Of a DNA stretch of 47,970 bases, positions 47,014 through 47,970 are shown piece after piece; within the stretch, counting starts at the first letter, position 1, and each line of letters starts with the position of its first letter. Origin of the DNA: Bartonella sp. AU18XJBT. Its GTDB lineage: Bacteria; Pseudomonadota; Alphaproteobacteria; Rhizobiales; Rhizobiaceae. The notes under the pieces are model-generated. The model was not told where the DNA came from and ran no database searches. It was given only the letters and a program-made list of their open reading frames with translations. The stretch covers positions 1 to 47,970 of the forward strand of contig NZ_JAQITE010000015.1 in the NCBI RefSeq assembly GCF_028618595.1, read 5' to 3'. The position numbers and the translations under genes are program-made.

Positions 47014-47665
47014 ATGAAGGGGAAAAATTCAGCATTTTATAATGAACTACGCCATTTTTTCGAAAAAAGTGTTTTTTCTATGCGAGAGCGTGTTGTCATT
47101 TGTTTTCTCTCACTCATTATTGAGCTATGGAACAGGATTTTCTTTCTTGAGCTGTGGAACAGGATTCTCTCTCTCATCCTTGGATAGCAAAGAGTACAAC
47201 ATTTTCTCTCTTGAGTTGTGGAACAAGATTTTCTTTCTCCTATCCTTGGGTAGCAATGGAGAACGGACAGGGTGGTGGGATACACCTCTTTTTCTCTCTC
47301 TGTATGCGTTTTGGAAAGTTATTATAGTGTGTGTTTTGGTCTTGTTCCCAGTTATATTGATACTCGGCATCATATTGTGGTTTTTGTTGGTAAAAAATAT
47401 TCGGAAATTGAAAGGAATAAACCAGCAACGGGGTAAAATAACCGATCAAAAGGATCGATATAAAGAAAGTGTGAACTGGAAAATGGACGATATTCTTGTC
47501 ATGATATTTGTTTTCGTGCTTATGTGCGTGACATTGGTGGTTGCTTTTATTCCCATGATGATTTTAGAACTTTATTATGGTGTCTTTAAGCAGGTGAGAA
47601 CGTATCGTAAAGTGAGACGGGTATTAAAACGCGTAAGAAAAGAGAGTGACCAGGCACTTTTGTAG
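47014..47665 (+). pseudogene. Second A-B array gene, split by internal repeats
   Basis: ATG 47014 (AGGAAGAG) opens MKGKNSAFYNELRHFFEKSV, homologous to the 46186 gene, but stops at TAG 47185 after 57 codons. The rest of the protein is in the +1 frame: LELWNKIFFLLSLGSNGERT, TM, LLVKNIRKLKGINQQRGKIT, then module B ending ELYYGVFKQVRTYRKVRRVL and ESDQALL. The shift occurs in three imperfect direct repeats of 'TTGAGCTGTGGAACAGGATT' (about 47122, 47149, 47211). Expansion or contraction of these repeats could restore the frame. Confidence 0.75.
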
Positions 47666-47936
47666 CTATCGTGAGGGGGAAGAGGCAATGTTTGGAAGCT
47701 CGTGACATAGAGAAGAGGGGCTGAATGGTTGGAAAATCATCAGGCAAAGGGGATAGCCTATTTTCGTTTGTAATGAGGAGGCTGCTCTTAATCATTTGGA
47801 AGAGCAACCGCGCTTTTAGAAAGTTTGGGTTTTTTGTTGAAAATAAGGGAAGCGCTATGCATCGCACTTTTAGTGGTTCTTAAAAAAGCGAGCATGAGAT
47901 AAAGAAATGCATTTTTCATAAAAAAAAGGAAGAGCA
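47666..47936. repeat. Tandem-unit spacer, copy 2
   Basis: Near-identical copy of 46744-47013, with one extra G in the first run (GAGGGGGAAG). Confidence 0.9.
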
Positions 47937-47970
47937 ATGAAGGGGAAAAATTCAGCATTTTATAATGAAC
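47937..47970 (+). CDS. Start of a third tandem array gene (cut by window edge)
   Basis: ATG 47937, behind AGGAAGAG, opens the same first codons MKGKNSAFYNE as the 47014 copy. The array therefore continues to the right of the window. Confidence 0.75.
   Translation, partial: MKGKNSAFYNE

Noticed and set aside
46744-47867. Minus-strand ORFs 'MRCIALPLFSTKNPNFLKARLL' in both array spacers
   Set aside because: They are identical because the spacer DNA is duplicated; no ribosome site, and they are antisense to the array transcript.

Overview
The window looks like a Bartonella chromosome, most likely a rodent-associated species. It has low GC, long decayed intergenic stretches, a VirB2-type type IV secretion pilin, a hemin-binding-type Omp31-like barrel protein, an Irr-type iron box and a YopJ-like effector cluster. 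The genus is inferred from gene content and protein style, not from a database match. Core genes (groES-groEL, fumC, dsbB, dut, exbB-exbD, tRNA-Leu) are islands in a landscape of repeats and gene fragments.

Layout. 1-3.4 kb: a T4SS pilin gene running off the left edge, a divergent nuclease-like gene, two small envelope genes, and a broken RepL-like plasmid replication gene abutting another truncated ORF. 3.4-9.9 kb: a YqjD/YqjE-like pair, exbB-exbD, dut with a tandem dead copy, and an MbfA-like iron exporter gene with a perfect Irr-type box. 9.9-18.2 kb: repeats, a frameshifted accessory gene, yqaA-dsbB, tRNA-Leu(CAA), and an IS607-type element with dead tnpA and intact tnpB. 18.2-24.9 kb: an outer-membrane barrel gene, fumC, and groESL under a CIRCE element. 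26.9-28.2 kb: a compact phage lysis cassette (endolysin, overlapping Rz/Rz1-like spanins, small membrane protein). 28.9-32.4 kb: three tandem YopJ-family acetyltransferase genes. 33.9 kb: a lone phage-like gene. 36.7-42.8 kb and 46.2 kb to the right edge: arrays of small membrane proteins. 44.0-45.2 kb: an SDR-like gene and an FMN reductase gene.

The most unusual part is the membrane-protein array. It is built from two alternating modules. A is 'SKKDYKII' + two TM + 'LKKKIQQLEE'. B is TM + 'YYSLIKRxRLYCRVKKEL'. Their order along the DNA alternates almost strictly, but ORF boundaries cut it differently: A alone, B alone, B-A fused, A-B fused, and B fused to a ~300-residue soluble domain. I know of no function for it.

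A second theme is that several functional genes (exbD, dut, groEL, fumC) are followed on their 3' side by a decayed partial copy of themselves. At least two further dispersed repeat families (R1, ~300-400 bp; R2, ~250-300 bp) and several G-rich repeat tracts fill the gene-free DNA. All repeat alignments were done by eye and the edges are approximate.
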